Shown piece by piece: positions 1-9,814 of a DNA stretch of 19,453 nucleotides. Position 1 is the stretch's first letter, and every line of letters starts with the position of its first letter. The stretch lies in NCBI GenBank assembly GCA_958430865.1, contig CAUDNR010000431.1, positions 1 through 19,453 on the forward strand, written 5' to 3'. Origin of the DNA: Entrophospora sp. SA101 (lineage: Eukaryota; Glomeromycota; Glomeromycetes; Entrophosporales; Entrophosporaceae). The notes below the pieces were generated by a model. The model did no database searches. It was not told the DNA's origin and worked only from the letters and a program-made list of their open reading frames with translations. Made by a program: the position numbers and the translations under genes.

Positions 1-634
1 TCACGAAATTCACAAAGTTGTTTTTTCTCACCCCAAGTCAAAATTTTTCTTTTTTTGTTTGATTGATCAATTGATGACATTTTTTATTTTTTTATTAATT
101 TTTTGAGGAAACAATTTTTATAAAAAATAAAGGACATTTCTAATCCTTTATTTATAAGAAATTCAGCAAATAATTGAATTAGCAAAATCAAATAAACCAT
201 TTGATCGAAAGAACTGTTTTTATTAATTAATCATCTGATGTTTTTTTACAAATAAAAAAATACATTTCTTTTACTAAATTACATTACAATTGGTTTTTCA
301 ACTTAATTATTTGAATCATCAGTTTTTTTCAATATAATTTATCATAATTAATTTATTGCTTATCATTCGATGTTTTCTTTATAACTTACCATTTTATTCA
401 AATCATCAGTTTTTGTCAATATAATTTATCATAATTAATTTTTATAACTTACCATTTTATTCAATATACAATTAATTAATTAATTATTTTTTTAATCAAA
501 TGATTATATTTATTATCTTATTTATTTCAATAGAATTTTTAATCGAATGATTTTTTAATTTAATTGACAGAAAATTAATATTATTATAATAATTATGATA
601 AATCAAGTGATGATCAACATATTTTTTAAAAAAC
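1..634. other. A+T-rich non-genic stretch
   Basis: I see no coding region here on either strand. The sequence is very A+T-rich and holds a recurring degenerate motif around AATCAAATGATT or its halves (CATTTGATCG, CATCTGATG, AATCATCAG, AATCGAATGATT), near positions 61, 199, 232, 313, 366, 401, 497, 541 and 601. The spacing is irregular, so it is not a clean tandem repeat. Confidence 0.5.
314..465. repeat. imperfect direct duplication
   Basis: A block starting AATCATCAGTTTTT at 314 recurs at 401, including the following CAATATAATTTATCATAATT. A second block, TATAACTTACCATTTTATTC, occurs near 380 and 443. The offsets (87 and 63 bp) differ, so one copy has lost about 24 bp. This looks like a local duplication followed by a deletion. 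Confidence 0.7.
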
Positions 635-840
635 TTCATTATATCAAGCTCTATTTAAATATAATGGTACCAAGTAAAACTTCACTATATAGTTATATCA
701 AGAGTTTATATTAAAAATCACTATATCGAGCTGAATTTATATATAATGAAATGGGAAATTTTCCATCTTCACTATATCGTACGATTCACTATACAGTAGG
801 TTCACTATATCAAGCGCCGACTGTATATCGTTGGATAATA
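635..840. repeat. clustered pogo-like TIR half-sites
   Basis: The motif TTCACTATATC(A/G)AG or close variants occurs at about 635, 681, 718, 768, 785 and 801, all in the same orientation, followed by a related CTGTATATCG near 821. Such CACTATATC-type sequences resemble termini of pogo/Tigger-class elements (family knowledge, from memory). No transposase is attached. The cluster may be a non-autonomous element or nested insertions. Confidence 0.45.
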
Positions 841-969
841 GAGAAATACTCATTTCATGTTAGAAAAAATATATAATAAATTTCAACATTAAAATAAATT
901 ATTAACAAACTATATAATGATTTCATTCATTCATAAAATAGTAAATGGAAACAAATTTTGGTTTATCGC

Positions 970-1357
970 CTATAGTGGCAATCATCTAAAGACATCATCA
1001 AATGTTGACAATCTTTAAGTGCTGATACTTTATTAAATATGGGCTATTTTACCAAAAACTCTCTATTTTTGCAAGATTCTAGACATGAAAAATAATGTAA
1101 TAGAAAGTTTTTTAGAGTTATTTAATTAGAAAAAAAGTTATAATGGTTTAAAGTTGGGTAACTTTGCTATTTTATTTGAAATTTCGGCAACTATATATCT
1201 AAACTGCAATTTACCAATTATTCACGTGATAAAGTCACAGATCTTTTACAAATTTGGATTTATTTTTATATATTGGATTCTTTATAAAGCAAGATCAGCA
1301 TAAAAATTTTCGGCGAGTGGCGCAGCACGTGATGTCTTTAGATGATTCGCACCATAG
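970..1357. mobile_element. MITE-like element with about 27-bp terminal inverted repeats
   Basis: The left end (970-996) reads CTATAGTGGCAATCATCTAA and continues AGACATC. The reverse complement of the right end (1331-1357) reads CTATGGTGCGAATCATCTAA and continues AGACATC. The two arms share a perfect 18-bp core, AATCATCTAAAGACATC with one flanking base. The roughly 390-bp interior has no recognisable ORF, so this is a non-autonomous DNA transposon. The superfamily is not resolved because I could not fix a target-site duplication. Confidence 0.7.
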
Positions 1358-1469
1358 TTGAACATAAATTGGAAAAGTTTTTGTTAGTTTGACCTTTGGA
1401 AATAACATTTTCAGTTACCTTTCTCCAGTTGGAGGACTTTCTTATATACCAGTTCAAATATGATTGTCA

Positions 1470-1618
1470 GAGGTCCTGTTTGTATTCATGAATACCATGA
1501 ATACCGTTAGGGAGTGGGTAAACGCTATTAAAACAGCAAAATCCCTTAAAATCACTTGATAGTGTGTGACCCTGTGTGACCTCATTACGGTATCTGTGAA
1601 TACAAACCCTATCCCTTA
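1470..1618. mobile_element. short MITE-like element, possibly PIF/Harbinger-type
   Basis: The left arm (1470-1496) contains CCTGTTTGTATTCATGAATA followed by CC. The reverse complement of the right arm (1589-1617) contains GGGTTTGTATTCACAGATAC followed by C. The element is about 150 bp and non-coding. TIRs of the GG..CTGTTTG type are common in PIF/Harbinger (Tourist) MITEs, but that assignment is inference. Inside the left arm CATGAATACC is repeated back to back. Confidence 0.55.
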
Positions 1619-2099
1619 AACGTCATTTTTTAATTGTAACTCAAAATCAAAAGGATCAGCAACAGTTATACAAAAACCACATGGACAATACCCGAATTTT
1701 TTTTACAGTCCAGTCGGTTAATATCTCAGGGATTATTTTCATATTAAAAAGTGATATTTTTAGAAGAATTTTATATACATATCAGAAAAATTTTATCGAC
1801 TATAATAGCCGATTAACCGTTTAATGGATAATAATTATCAACGACCCACACACGGAATGATCACAAAAATATTTTCCATCAACACTGTGACTTGAAGGTG
1901 ACTGCAACATTATAATTCGGGTTAATAAAGGATTGAATTTAAACCAAAAAAGGAAACTCAAACTGAAAAAATTGTTACCATAAGGACTACTCATTAATAC
2001 ATTTTTAATTAGTTTTCATAAATAATTACATAAAGGTTCACGTTAATATGACAATTTTCTCCTTTTTATAAATATTTGATGTTGATTACACGATAATTA
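1619..2099. other. non-genic spacer with weak inverted repeats
   Basis: No gene is visible. CGGTTAAT near 1714 is echoed as ATTAACCG near 1813, and CCCGAAT near 1691 as ATTCGGG near 1915. These may be remnants of another small DNA element, but the arms are too short to call. Confidence 0.3.
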
Positions 2100-2362
2100 T
2101 TAATACCATAAAATCTGGAAAGATAACACCGAACTGAATGGAGTGCGGACCGAGTCGGTCTGGACTTAGGTATCAAAGACTGTTTGGGCCGATGATTTTT
2201 TTTTTTAATCATAAAAGCATTTATTTCAATTTTATTTGTTAAAAACATTATTATCATCATAACTCGTTTCAAATTATTAATATATTAAAAAAAAAGGATA
2301 TATATAAATCAAATTCCATTCATTGTCTCTACGAATTGCCATTCCTTATGAAATTCAACTTT

Positions 2363-2490
2363 TTAAGCAAATAGTCGCCGAGAAGTATCAGGTAATGATT
2401 TATTTCGTAATTTACTAATAGTTAAACCTGCAGTGAAAAAAGCTTCTTCTGCTGGAACACTAGTTAAATTGTATTACCAAATAATCCCTT
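2363..2490 (-). pseudogene. hAT transposase C-terminal dimerisation domain remnant
   Basis: Read on the minus strand, one frame gives RDYLVIQF and, after a one-base frame change near 2466, TSVPAEEAFFTAGLTISKLR, ending at a TAA at 2363-2365. This follows the conserved end of hAT transposases: a DYL segment, then TSVPSER-like, then a F-S-x-A-G turn, then a TISK/RNR-like segment. The frameshift and the lack of the DDE catalytic core and BED zinc finger make it non-functional. It belongs to the surrounding collapsed element and is distinct in sequence from the relic at 7655. Confidence 0.75.
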
Positions 2491-2497
2491 GATTTAT

Positions 2498-2650
2498 TCG
2501 AATCATTCGTTTTATCTGTTTTATCCGATTCATTTGTTTTATCCGAGTCATTTGTTTTATCCAGTTCATTTGTTCCATTCATTTCATTTGTTTTATTTGT
2601 TTTATTTGTTTTATTTGTTTTATTTGTTTTGCCTTATTTGTTTTACTCGG
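2498..2650. repeat. 18-bp minisatellite grading into a 9-bp repeat
   Basis: Units of the form CATTTGTTTTATCCGAKT (18 bp) repeat about four times with drift. They then grade into five or so TTTTATTTG units (9 bp). On the minus strand the 18-bp unit encodes a hexapeptide repeat of the DKTNES type that leads into the hAT dimerisation remnant. The plus-strand open frame over this tract is a by-product of the repeat. Confidence 0.8.
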
Positions 2651-2745
2651 ATAAACTTAAATCTGGATCACGGTCTGGGCCGCGACCTCGGACTGGCCCT
2701 TCAATTAAACTGCAGTTTTTATACTAGACCGTTAACAACCCTATA

Positions 2746-3576
2746 AATAAACCTCCCATATTAATAGACACGCTTATAAATAATTTTAGTATTAGGGGTG
2801 TAAGAATCTGTCTATCACCATGTTCTAGATTTTTGTACCGATGTTTTAAAAAATTTATAACTATGATTATTATTATCATTATTATTGTGTTGTTGTTGTT
2901 GTTGTTACTTTAAGAATCCCACTCTATAACTTTTGAAACAATGCTTGTCTTTCCAATGACTGAGAAGATTGAGAATTTGATATTTTTAATAGAAACTATA
3001 TTTATTAATATTTTGACATGTTACAAATAACTCAGTTTCTATATTTTACCTTTTGTTACTTTATTCCGTTTAATTTTTTTTTCAATCTTCAACATTGGTC
3101 TGTAATAATCTTGTAATTTGAAATTTGTGAAATTCAATTAACCAATCGGAATTTCATATCTAAACACCCTGTTACTCAAATTCGCACGATTTTTACATTG
3201 CATTGTATTTTTAGTTTTTTGACAAATTATAATTTTTTTTTTATTATTCAAAAATCTACGAGTGTTACGTTACACTTGAATGGAATTCTGGATGTAGGTT
3301 CCAAATTTGTACTAATGTTATTTTTTGTGAATGCATCAACTTTAATTAATTGTAACATACAAAAATGCTAAAGCAATCATTTGTCATAATAACCTAAATT
3401 TTGATTGTCTAATAAAACTTTTATTTATGTTGCACTAAAATGATTTTCTTTTTGAAGGTTCGAATGACAAAATTTAAATTTGCAATTCATTATTTATCTT
3501 TAATTAACACATTTTGATTATTTGTTTTTAATCACCCAGATTATTTGTTTTTGTTTTTATTTAATTATCGTAAATA
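2746..3576. other. intergenic, no gene seen
   Basis: No conserved coding signal was found on either strand. A microsatellite of TTA/ATT units passing into about six TTG units lies at about 2867-2907. The remainder is A+T-rich sequence without visible terminal repeats. Confidence 0.5.
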
Positions 3577-5187
3577 ATGCTAAACAATAATAACACCAAC
3601 AAATACTATATTAATCAATTTAAAATGGAAAGAGTTCTCTTGATTCGATTGTTAGAACTTGAAGTTGTAAATAATATAATTTGTATAGTCAACAAAGTAA
3701 CAATTCAAACTTGGCATTTCATTAAGTATTTGTGGTTACAATCAGTGAGTCTAGCATAATTTCACACAGTGAAAGCATTGAGCATAACAATGGTTTTACA
3801 AGTACTGGTAAAATATTATGAAAGTTATTGTAGAACGATTATTGTTCTCGATGCAGAAATCTTTGTGAATTACTACTAGCGAACAGTAAAGGAGATAATG
3901 GGAAAGGAAAAGGTGACCAAGATCACCTTAGATAATAATCTTGTTCTTTGTAACTATCATCATTAGTGTATTAATTTTCCAATTATGACCACAGCAAGTT
4001 TATTAATCATCTGAAAGAATAAATTGTTGTAATAAATAATATTGTTTATAATATTCTCTTGTGACATAATGCTCAAGAATTCACCAAACAAATATTTAGT
4101 CGCATTAACGATATTTAAATTCTATTAAAGATCACGGTACAGGTATTTCACATAGTGATTGAAATTTTATCAAAGCATATTAATTAATTGCCTTCAAGTC
4201 TATAAACCTTTTACGAGATATTGATTTGTGTCAAATTCTTTTGTGGATAAATAAAAACATCTGAATTTGCATTCTATTGCATGAATATTTTAGCAGATAC
4301 TGAAATTTGGCTCATTGACAAAAAAATAAATTTAAAACGGTTAAATGTTTGTAAATATACAATCAAAAGTTGACTAAAATAGTGCAATTTTACAAATAAA
4401 CTTAATTGATGCGTGGGATCAATTATCTTTATTTTTGTAACACCGTTATTATGTGTAAATTAACTTGCATATTATTATGTAAATGTGCGACGGAAAAATT
4501 TTTAACCCTTGGCAAACCTTGATTAATATTATAAGAGGCTATGCAATAGCAGAACAACACAAAAGAGTATTAACTAGTGCAAATTTATTTATACAGAATT
4601 GCTAACAAAACTCACAGTGAACACATCATACTTCCACTCATCGATATTCCCAAGGCGTTGTTTCCATCTTGAAATTGGCGTTGGCAGTTTTGGCTGCAGG
4701 GGTATGGATCTATACGACGACGGATTTTAATTTCATATTATATTAATATTAACAATAATCCGGCATTCAAATATCTGTTTGATTAATAGATCGATCGGTC
4801 ATCCCCTTGATAATTAATTTTTTTTTTGGAAATTGTTTGTAACATTTACATTTAATACAAAACTACATTTAATTTTAAAAGTAAATAAATAAACAAGTAT
4901 TAATTTGTAATTAACTTCAACTTTTGAAATTTCGACGAATGATAAAAGGCGAATTATTAATTGGACAAATACGGAAATCCATGAAACTAATAATGTGATA
5001 ATGCGCGTAATAAATACAATAAATAGATAAACTTTAAGTTTTAAATTTTAATTCATCCATCAATTAAAAAAAAAAAAAAAAATAATAAATAATATATTTC
5101 TTCACTTTCTTTTCACTTTTCGTGATTTAATTAATGCATCCACGAAGTATCACGTTATAAATTTATAATAATAGTTAATAATAAATA

Positions 5188-5230
<43 letters not shown>

Positions 5231-5273
5231 ATATATAATAACAGCAACTGCAATATAATATAATAATATAATA
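3577..5273. other. long upstream region of the phosphate transporter, no gene seen
   Basis: No convincing coding exon was found. A 60-codon open frame at 3577-3759 has no recognisable features and is probably chance. A small hairpin AAGGTGA-CCAAGA-TCACCTT lies at 3909-3928. The last 200 bp hold an A-run (5067-5083) and a TAA microsatellite (about 5190-5228) next to the transporter start. The promoter and 5' UTR should lie here, but I cannot place a TATA box or transcription start in such A+T-rich sequence. Confidence 0.4.
5190..5228. repeat. TAA trinucleotide microsatellite
   Basis: About eleven uninterrupted ATA/TAA triplets lie about 45 bp upstream of the transporter start codon, within its presumed 5' UTR or core promoter. 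More irregular TAA-rich sequence continues to the ATG at 5274. Confidence 0.85.
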
Positions 5274-7297
5274 ATGGAACCTTATAGTTATTTTTGGTTG
5301 TTAATTGTAACTGGAGTCTTCGCCTTTATTAATGGGTTTGGTATCGGAGCGAACGATCTTGCAAATAGCTTTTCAGCAGCTGTTGCTTCTAAAGCGCTTA
5401 CTCTAAAACAAGCATGTTTAATAGCTGTTGTTACTGAATTCTCTGGGGCCTTTTTTTTAGGTAAATAATTAAATTTTCCCACACCAAACAAAATTATTTA
5501 AATTTAATAAAGGGTGGCTTTTTTTTTCTAGGAGTAAACACCGCAGAAACTCTTCGTAATAATGTTATAAATATTGATCATTTTAAAGAGAGACCTGATT
5601 TATTAATGGTAACTAAATAAATGATATTGGTGTGTTATAATATATATATATATTAATATATAGTTATTTATTATGATAGCTTGGAATGGCATGTGCGTTA
5701 TTGGGATCGTCAATTTGGCTTTTATTTGCATCAAGCAAAGGATTACCTGTGTCTACAACACATTCAATAAGTTAACTATCATTTTTTATCGTAAAAAATT
5801 AATTTAGTACGTTCTACAGTCATGCACACGTATGTATATTAAATTTTTGCTATAATTATTAATCAATAGTTGGAGCAATTCTTGGAGTTGGAATAGCTGC
5901 ATATGGTCCCGGAATAGTAACGTGGAGTTATAATGGCGGCGTATTGAAAATAATTACATCATGGATTATTTCGCCTTTTATTGCCGGTGCAGCTGGAGCA
6001 TTGATTTTTTTTATAACTCAATATTTCATATTAGAAGCAGATGAAAATTCGTTTGAAAGAGGTCTAGTTGCCGTTCCAGTATATTTTGCAATAACAATGG
6101 GAATCAATATACTTTTTTTGGTATATAAAGGTGCTCCTGGATTAAAATTAGATAAAATCCCTCCAGGTATATATATATATATGTGTATATGTATATTTAT
6201 TTATATGTTATTTATTTTTGGTTTTGGTTTTTTCTCAAAGATTTTTTCTCGATATTTAAAAATATTTTTATTTAGAGGAAATGGCACCAGTTGTTATTGG
6301 TGTATCGTTAATTTTAGCAGCATTCTCCTATTTTTTCTTTGCTCAATGGATAAGACGTAAAGTAATCGACGGCGAAGATTTGAAAATACGTCATATATTT
6401 ATTGTACCTTTTATGAATCCACGTTTCAATTCCAATAATGCTCTTTCGGGAGTGTTTGATACATGCAACTCAAATGATAGTTCCTCGAAGAATTCCGTTC
6501 GTATCCATGGCCAGGACTTTGAAATAACGACGACTCAACAAGGCATCATATTAGAAATACAAGGGAACAAATCAATGATACGAATTTTTTTTGATAAAAT
6601 AATAAAGATTTTAACGTATAGTTTAAATAAGGATGTGGCAACGTACAGGAAAGAAGCACGTCAAGACTTGTATGATGTTGCTCGCAAATATGATAAGAGC
6701 ACCGAATCGTTATATACTTTCTTACAAGTTTTGACTTCGGCGCTTGCTTCATTTGTACATGGTAAATAATAGTAATTATTATTATAATAATTATTATTAT
6801 TATATCTACATATTAATAAATGTTATATAATTTTTTAAAATCCAGGTTCTAATGACGTAGTCAATGCAGTTGGGCCACTAGCAACAGTACTTGAAATATA
6901 CCAACAGGGATCATTAGGCAGTTATGGTCAGATACCAGTATGGGTGTTGGCATTAGGTGGAGCTGCAATTGATATGGGTTTAGTGTTTTATGGGTATAAT
7001 GTAATGAGAAGTTTGGGTAATCAGATTACCTATCACTCTCCAAGTAGGGGATTCTCAATGGAATTGGGCACTTCGTTAACAGTATTAATGGCATCCCGAT
7101 TAGGCTTACCGATATCAACTACACAATGTATTACGGGCGCTACAATAGGCGTAGGGTTGTGTAATGGCACCCTTAAAGCCATCAATTGGAAAATAGTTTT
7201 ATGGTGTGTGTTGTCTTGGGCTTTGACGTTACCTATTGCAGGGATAATATCAGGAGCAATTTTTTATTTTATTATAAACGCGCCAGGTCTTGTTTAG
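5274..7297 (+). CDS. PiT-family (PHO89-like) inorganic phosphate transporter
   Basis: Predicted plasma-membrane inorganic phosphate symporter of the PiT/PHO4 family (SLC20, fungal Pho89; usually Na+-coupled). Six exons join in frame: 5274-5460, 5532-5608, 5680-5770, 5870-6166, 6276-6761 and 6846-7297, giving 529 aa, close to the roughly 570 of yeast Pho89. All five introns are GT-AG and 71-109 bp. Both internally duplicated PiT signatures are present: GANDLANSF at residues 25-33 and [13 protein letters not shown] at 380-392, each followed by an STT motif (STTH 113-116, STTQ 470-473). A hydrophilic central loop (about 220-360) splits two membrane halves, the usual PiT topology. The ATG at 5274 opens directly into the first membrane segment, with no in-frame ATG needed upstream. 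No stop or frameshift is seen. Na+ versus H+ coupling cannot be read from sequence. Confidence 0.95.
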
Positions 7298-7307
7298 ATA
7301 AAATATA

Positions 7308-7397
7308 CACCGTAAAGTCCCGAAAGATAGTACCAAGTAGGATTGTCTTTTTTTCCAGTTTTATGCATGTGGTGTTATCTTTCGGTACTTTACGGTG
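7308..7397. repeat. 90-bp near-perfect hairpin just 3' of the transporter
   Basis: The left arm (7308-7329) starts CACCGTAAAGTCCCG and ends AAAGATA. The right arm (7376-7397) is its reverse complement over 22 bp with a single mismatch; 46 bp separate them. It begins 11 bp after the transporter stop, so it should lie in the 3' UTR. It may be a tiny MITE inserted there or a structured 3' UTR element. No other copy is visible in this window. Confidence 0.85.
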
Positions 7398-7654
7398 ATT
7401 GCCGATTTAATTATCCATTCCTTGTAATATATTTGTTTATATTTTTATATTTTATATATTTATTCATTCATGCATTTGACTTGTTATATATCATTAACAA
7501 ATTAATTAACAAATTAAAAATTAAGAAATCCATGAAATTCGTAGATAAAATACCTAATATTAGTAATAATTTATTTCAATATCAATAAAAACATTTAATA
7601 TGAATAAAAAAAATTTTTAATTATTAAAAACAGAAACATTATTTGAATTTCTTT
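7398..7654. other. downstream flank of the transporter
   Basis: No gene is seen. An AATAAA polyadenylation-type hexamer lies at 7584-7589, about 290 bp after the stop. In sequence this A+T-rich its significance is weak. Confidence 0.3.
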
Positions 7655-8645
7655 TTAAAACGATATTTTAGAAATAACATCATGGGATAATTTGTTCCTT
7701 CGTAGCGTTATGTGATTTCCGACATCAGAGAATAAACATTCAGAGGGTACAAAAGTTGCATTGATACATAAATAATTTTTTGTTAGAATTGACATGATAG
7801 GAAATTCATCCTTTCTATCATCCTTTCTATCATTCCACCAAATCAATGGATCTACTTACCTGAAAGCAAATTGGCAAAGAAAATTTTTTTCATATATATT
7901 CAATTTGTGATTCTTCACATTGTTGTAGGTTATCAAATAAACAATCAAAAACTGATTTTTTTTCATCAGAATTATTTCTTAAAGGAAGGATTACACTTCT
8001 TGAATGTGAAGGACCGCTAAAAGGACTGCTATTATGTTGTTTAATTTATATTGAATTTTTAATGTTTGTAATATTCCTAAATGTGTTTCTTTCATCAAGA
8101 AATTTCAAATATTTGAACTGTGGATCTAATGTTGATGTGAGCATTGCTAAGACAGAAGGATCAGACCAATAATGGTTTGTTGAAACTATTTTTTTATATA
8201 ATCTGTCAGTGTTCACAGGATTTGAAATATTAATTTTTTTCTTTTTTCTTTCCCCATTATTTTCCTCAAAAAACAGAACATCTCCTTGTTCACTTTCTTC
8301 TAATGATGGTAGTGGTCATTACTCTTGACCTTCTGACTCTTCTTCATTTAAGAAATCATCAGTATTAATTGATGGAATTATATTATCATTGTCATTATCA
8401 TTATCATTATTGTTATCATTATAAATTAAAGATAATGTGACAATTTGCTATATACTACTCAATGTTGTGATGACGGCATTGAATTGTTCTAAAATGTCAA
8501 TTAGGTTGCTAATTAACAACCATTCATTATTACTCGATAAAATTTTTCTTAGTTTTTTCCCATCTTTTTTGACTTCTCTGTGTCTAATTCCATATGATTT
8601 GTTAAAAGAATGATGGCCTTTTTTAAGTTTAATAATCATACCCAT
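7655..8645 (-). pseudogene. decayed hAT-family transposase
   Basis: Minus-strand fragments line up in the order of a hAT transposase C-terminal half. About 8448-8645 encodes a segment with SSNNEWLLISNLIDILEQFN, typical of the region before the third catalytic acidic residue. About 8050-8190 contains HYWSDPSVLAMLTSTLDPQF, the hAT LDPRFK-like motif. 7655-7846 carries the dimerisation domain with IWWNDR, DEFPI, a YL segment, SECLFSDVGN and RRNKL, ending in TAA. The parts sit in different frames with intervening stops, and DRKD is duplicated by a 12-bp tandem repeat near 7805-7830. The BED zinc finger and N-terminal half are absent. It is therefore inactive. Ri, Ac or Tag1-like subfamily was not determined. 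Confidence 0.85.
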
Positions 8646-9333
8646 GCCATGTATGTACTATTAATACCAATAATACCAATTTTTTATGGGTGGGTAAAAA
8701 AAAAAAAGATAAAAATAGGAAAAAAAGTTAATGTGGCAACAGCAAATTCAACTAAATTTTCATCAGTGAATCATCTCCGTAAAGTAAAAATAATAAAAGT
8801 AAGAAAAAACACTAAAGAAACTGAAAAAATCAACGGTGATGGTGGGAAGGGTGAAAATCTTGATATTGTTGTTATTAACGGTGATGAAAATCCGATTACC
8901 TCACAACAAAATAATGACACTTTGATGACTTTAGAAAATCAAGATCAAGAACTTAATATCATAAATGTAAACAATAAAAAATATGCCATTTATAATGATG
9001 AGCAGGATAATCTTTTTATCGAGGATGAAAATGGTGATTCAATGTATGTTATTCCAAATAATCCTCCATCAGAAACTGCAATCACAATCACAATCACAAT
9101 CACGACCACGACCACGACCACTGCTGCTGATACACTACAACATATTGGTGATGATCCTCATTCAAATAACAAATGAATCAAATAAAAGATCTTCATCGAT
9201 ATCTTTACTCCAGGGTAGAAGTGACAATACCAAATCTGGTAGCAATAGTGAGAAGAATTTTGGCGAGAAGGATAATAATAATAATAGTGATAATAATAAT
9301 GGTGGTAATAATAATGATGATAAAAAATTATGA
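8610..9333 (+). pseudogene. low-complexity protein fragment inside the hAT relic, frame-broken
   Basis: I do not recognise this protein. An open frame runs from 8610 to 9176 (188 codons). After a hydrophobic stretch at about residues 16-28 and a lysine run, it is hydrophilic and Asn/Asp/Glu-rich, then has an Ile-Thr/Thr run. The coding character continues past the TGA at 9174-9176 in another frame to 9333, with SNKRSSS, RSDNTKSG and an NNNN/DDKKL tail, which suggests a one-base frameshift near 9170. The first 35 bases overlap the hAT transposase remnant on the other strand, so the true protein fragment probably begins downstream of about 8700. It lies between that transposase and the hAT terminus at 9669, in the opposite orientation. 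It could be a host gene fragment captured by the element or a chance low-complexity frame. Confidence 0.4.
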
Positions 9334-9421
9334 CAAATAAAATTCAAAAAACAATTATTTATTATAATATAGCAAATTTTAAAAAATGTGATGATAAATA
9401 AATGTCAAATGCTTTTATCAG

Positions 9422-9438
9422 CTTGTCCAGAAATTTTG
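9422..9438. repeat. 17-bp repeat shared with 14783-14799
   Basis: CTTGTCCAGAAATTTTG occurs identically here and at 14783-14799, about 5.4 kb away and in the same orientation. It resembles the termini of Tc1/mariner-type elements, so both copies may be transposon ends. That reading is inference. Confidence 0.6.
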
Positions 9439-9618
9439 TGCGCTTTATTGAGGGTGGTGATGGGCAGATATACTGTTGTTTTTAATAAGCCATTTCTTTA
9501 CGAAAAATATTATGAAGAATCATTTTTTTTGGGAATAACCAAAAAATAAATTTATTTATTTGATTAATAAACTCAATAAAAATCATCATCAATCCTTTTT
9601 AGAAGTTTATAAATTTAA

Positions 9619-9685
9619 TCGGTTAAACCACGGTCAGCCTCAACCGCGGCTCAGCTACAGTTGAGTCAACCGTTAACATCCCTAT
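9619..9685 (-). repeat. hAT terminus with G+C-rich subterminal region
   Basis: ACCGTTAACATCCCTAT at 9669-9685 reads outward as ATAGGGATGTTAACGGT, a hAT-like terminus, and matches 2728-2744 at 16 of 17 bases. The adjoining 50 bp are unusually G+C-rich and full of CGGTTA/AACCG and CAGCT/AGCTG half-sites, as in subterminal transposase-binding regions. It marks the transposase-5' end of the relic. The opposite end was not found, so that side is probably deleted. Confidence 0.6.
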
Positions 9686-9814
9686 TGTAAGCTTTATTGT
9701 CAAATGATGGATGACTTGCAAATATTTTATAGCTCCCTTTTTATCAATATTTATACAGTATTTGTCTTGACGGATTTTATTAATAATAGTAAATTCATGC
9801 CACAGTGACAATTC

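Larger units (their letters stand above)
2100..2745 (-). mobile_element. collapsed hAT-type transposon relic
   Basis: This block combines a hAT dimerisation-domain remnant (minus strand, from 2363), an expanded repeat tract (about 2498-2650), a G+C-rich subterminal patch (about 2660-2700) and a terminus-like sequence ACCGTTAACAACCCTAT at 2728-2744. The last matches, at 16 of 17 bases, the sequence at 9669-9685 that flanks the second hAT relic in the same relative orientation. Most of the transposase is missing, so the element is internally deleted. The left end near 2100-2170 is uncertain. Confidence 0.6.

Noticed and set aside
635..840. CRISPR-like array
   Set aside because: The repeats are short and variable with irregular spacing, and the window is plainly eukaryotic.
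2066..2272. Minus-strand 68-codon frame
   Set aside because: It has no family features, lies in transposon-derived sequence and has no supporting exon structure.
2489..2746. Plus-strand 85-codon frame rich in Phe/Leu/Tyr
   Set aside because: It is only the reverse reading of an 18-bp/9-bp repeat tract inside a hAT relic; its composition is set by the repeat.
3458..3468. GGTTCGAATG, resembling a tRNA B box
   Set aside because: No A box or cloverleaf could be built upstream.
3577..3759. Plus-strand 60-codon frame
   Set aside because: It shows no recognisable domain, splice context or conserved composition; such lengths arise by chance.
5151..5156. CACGTT, a Pho4-type core, about 120 bp upstream of the phosphate transporter
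   Set aside because: Tempting for a phosphate gene, but a single six-base match is not evidence; the related CACGTG also occurs at 1223 and 1326 in transposon sequence.
5288..5491. Minus-strand frame opposite transporter exon 1
   Set aside because: It is a shadow of the real plus-strand exon and runs into the intron.
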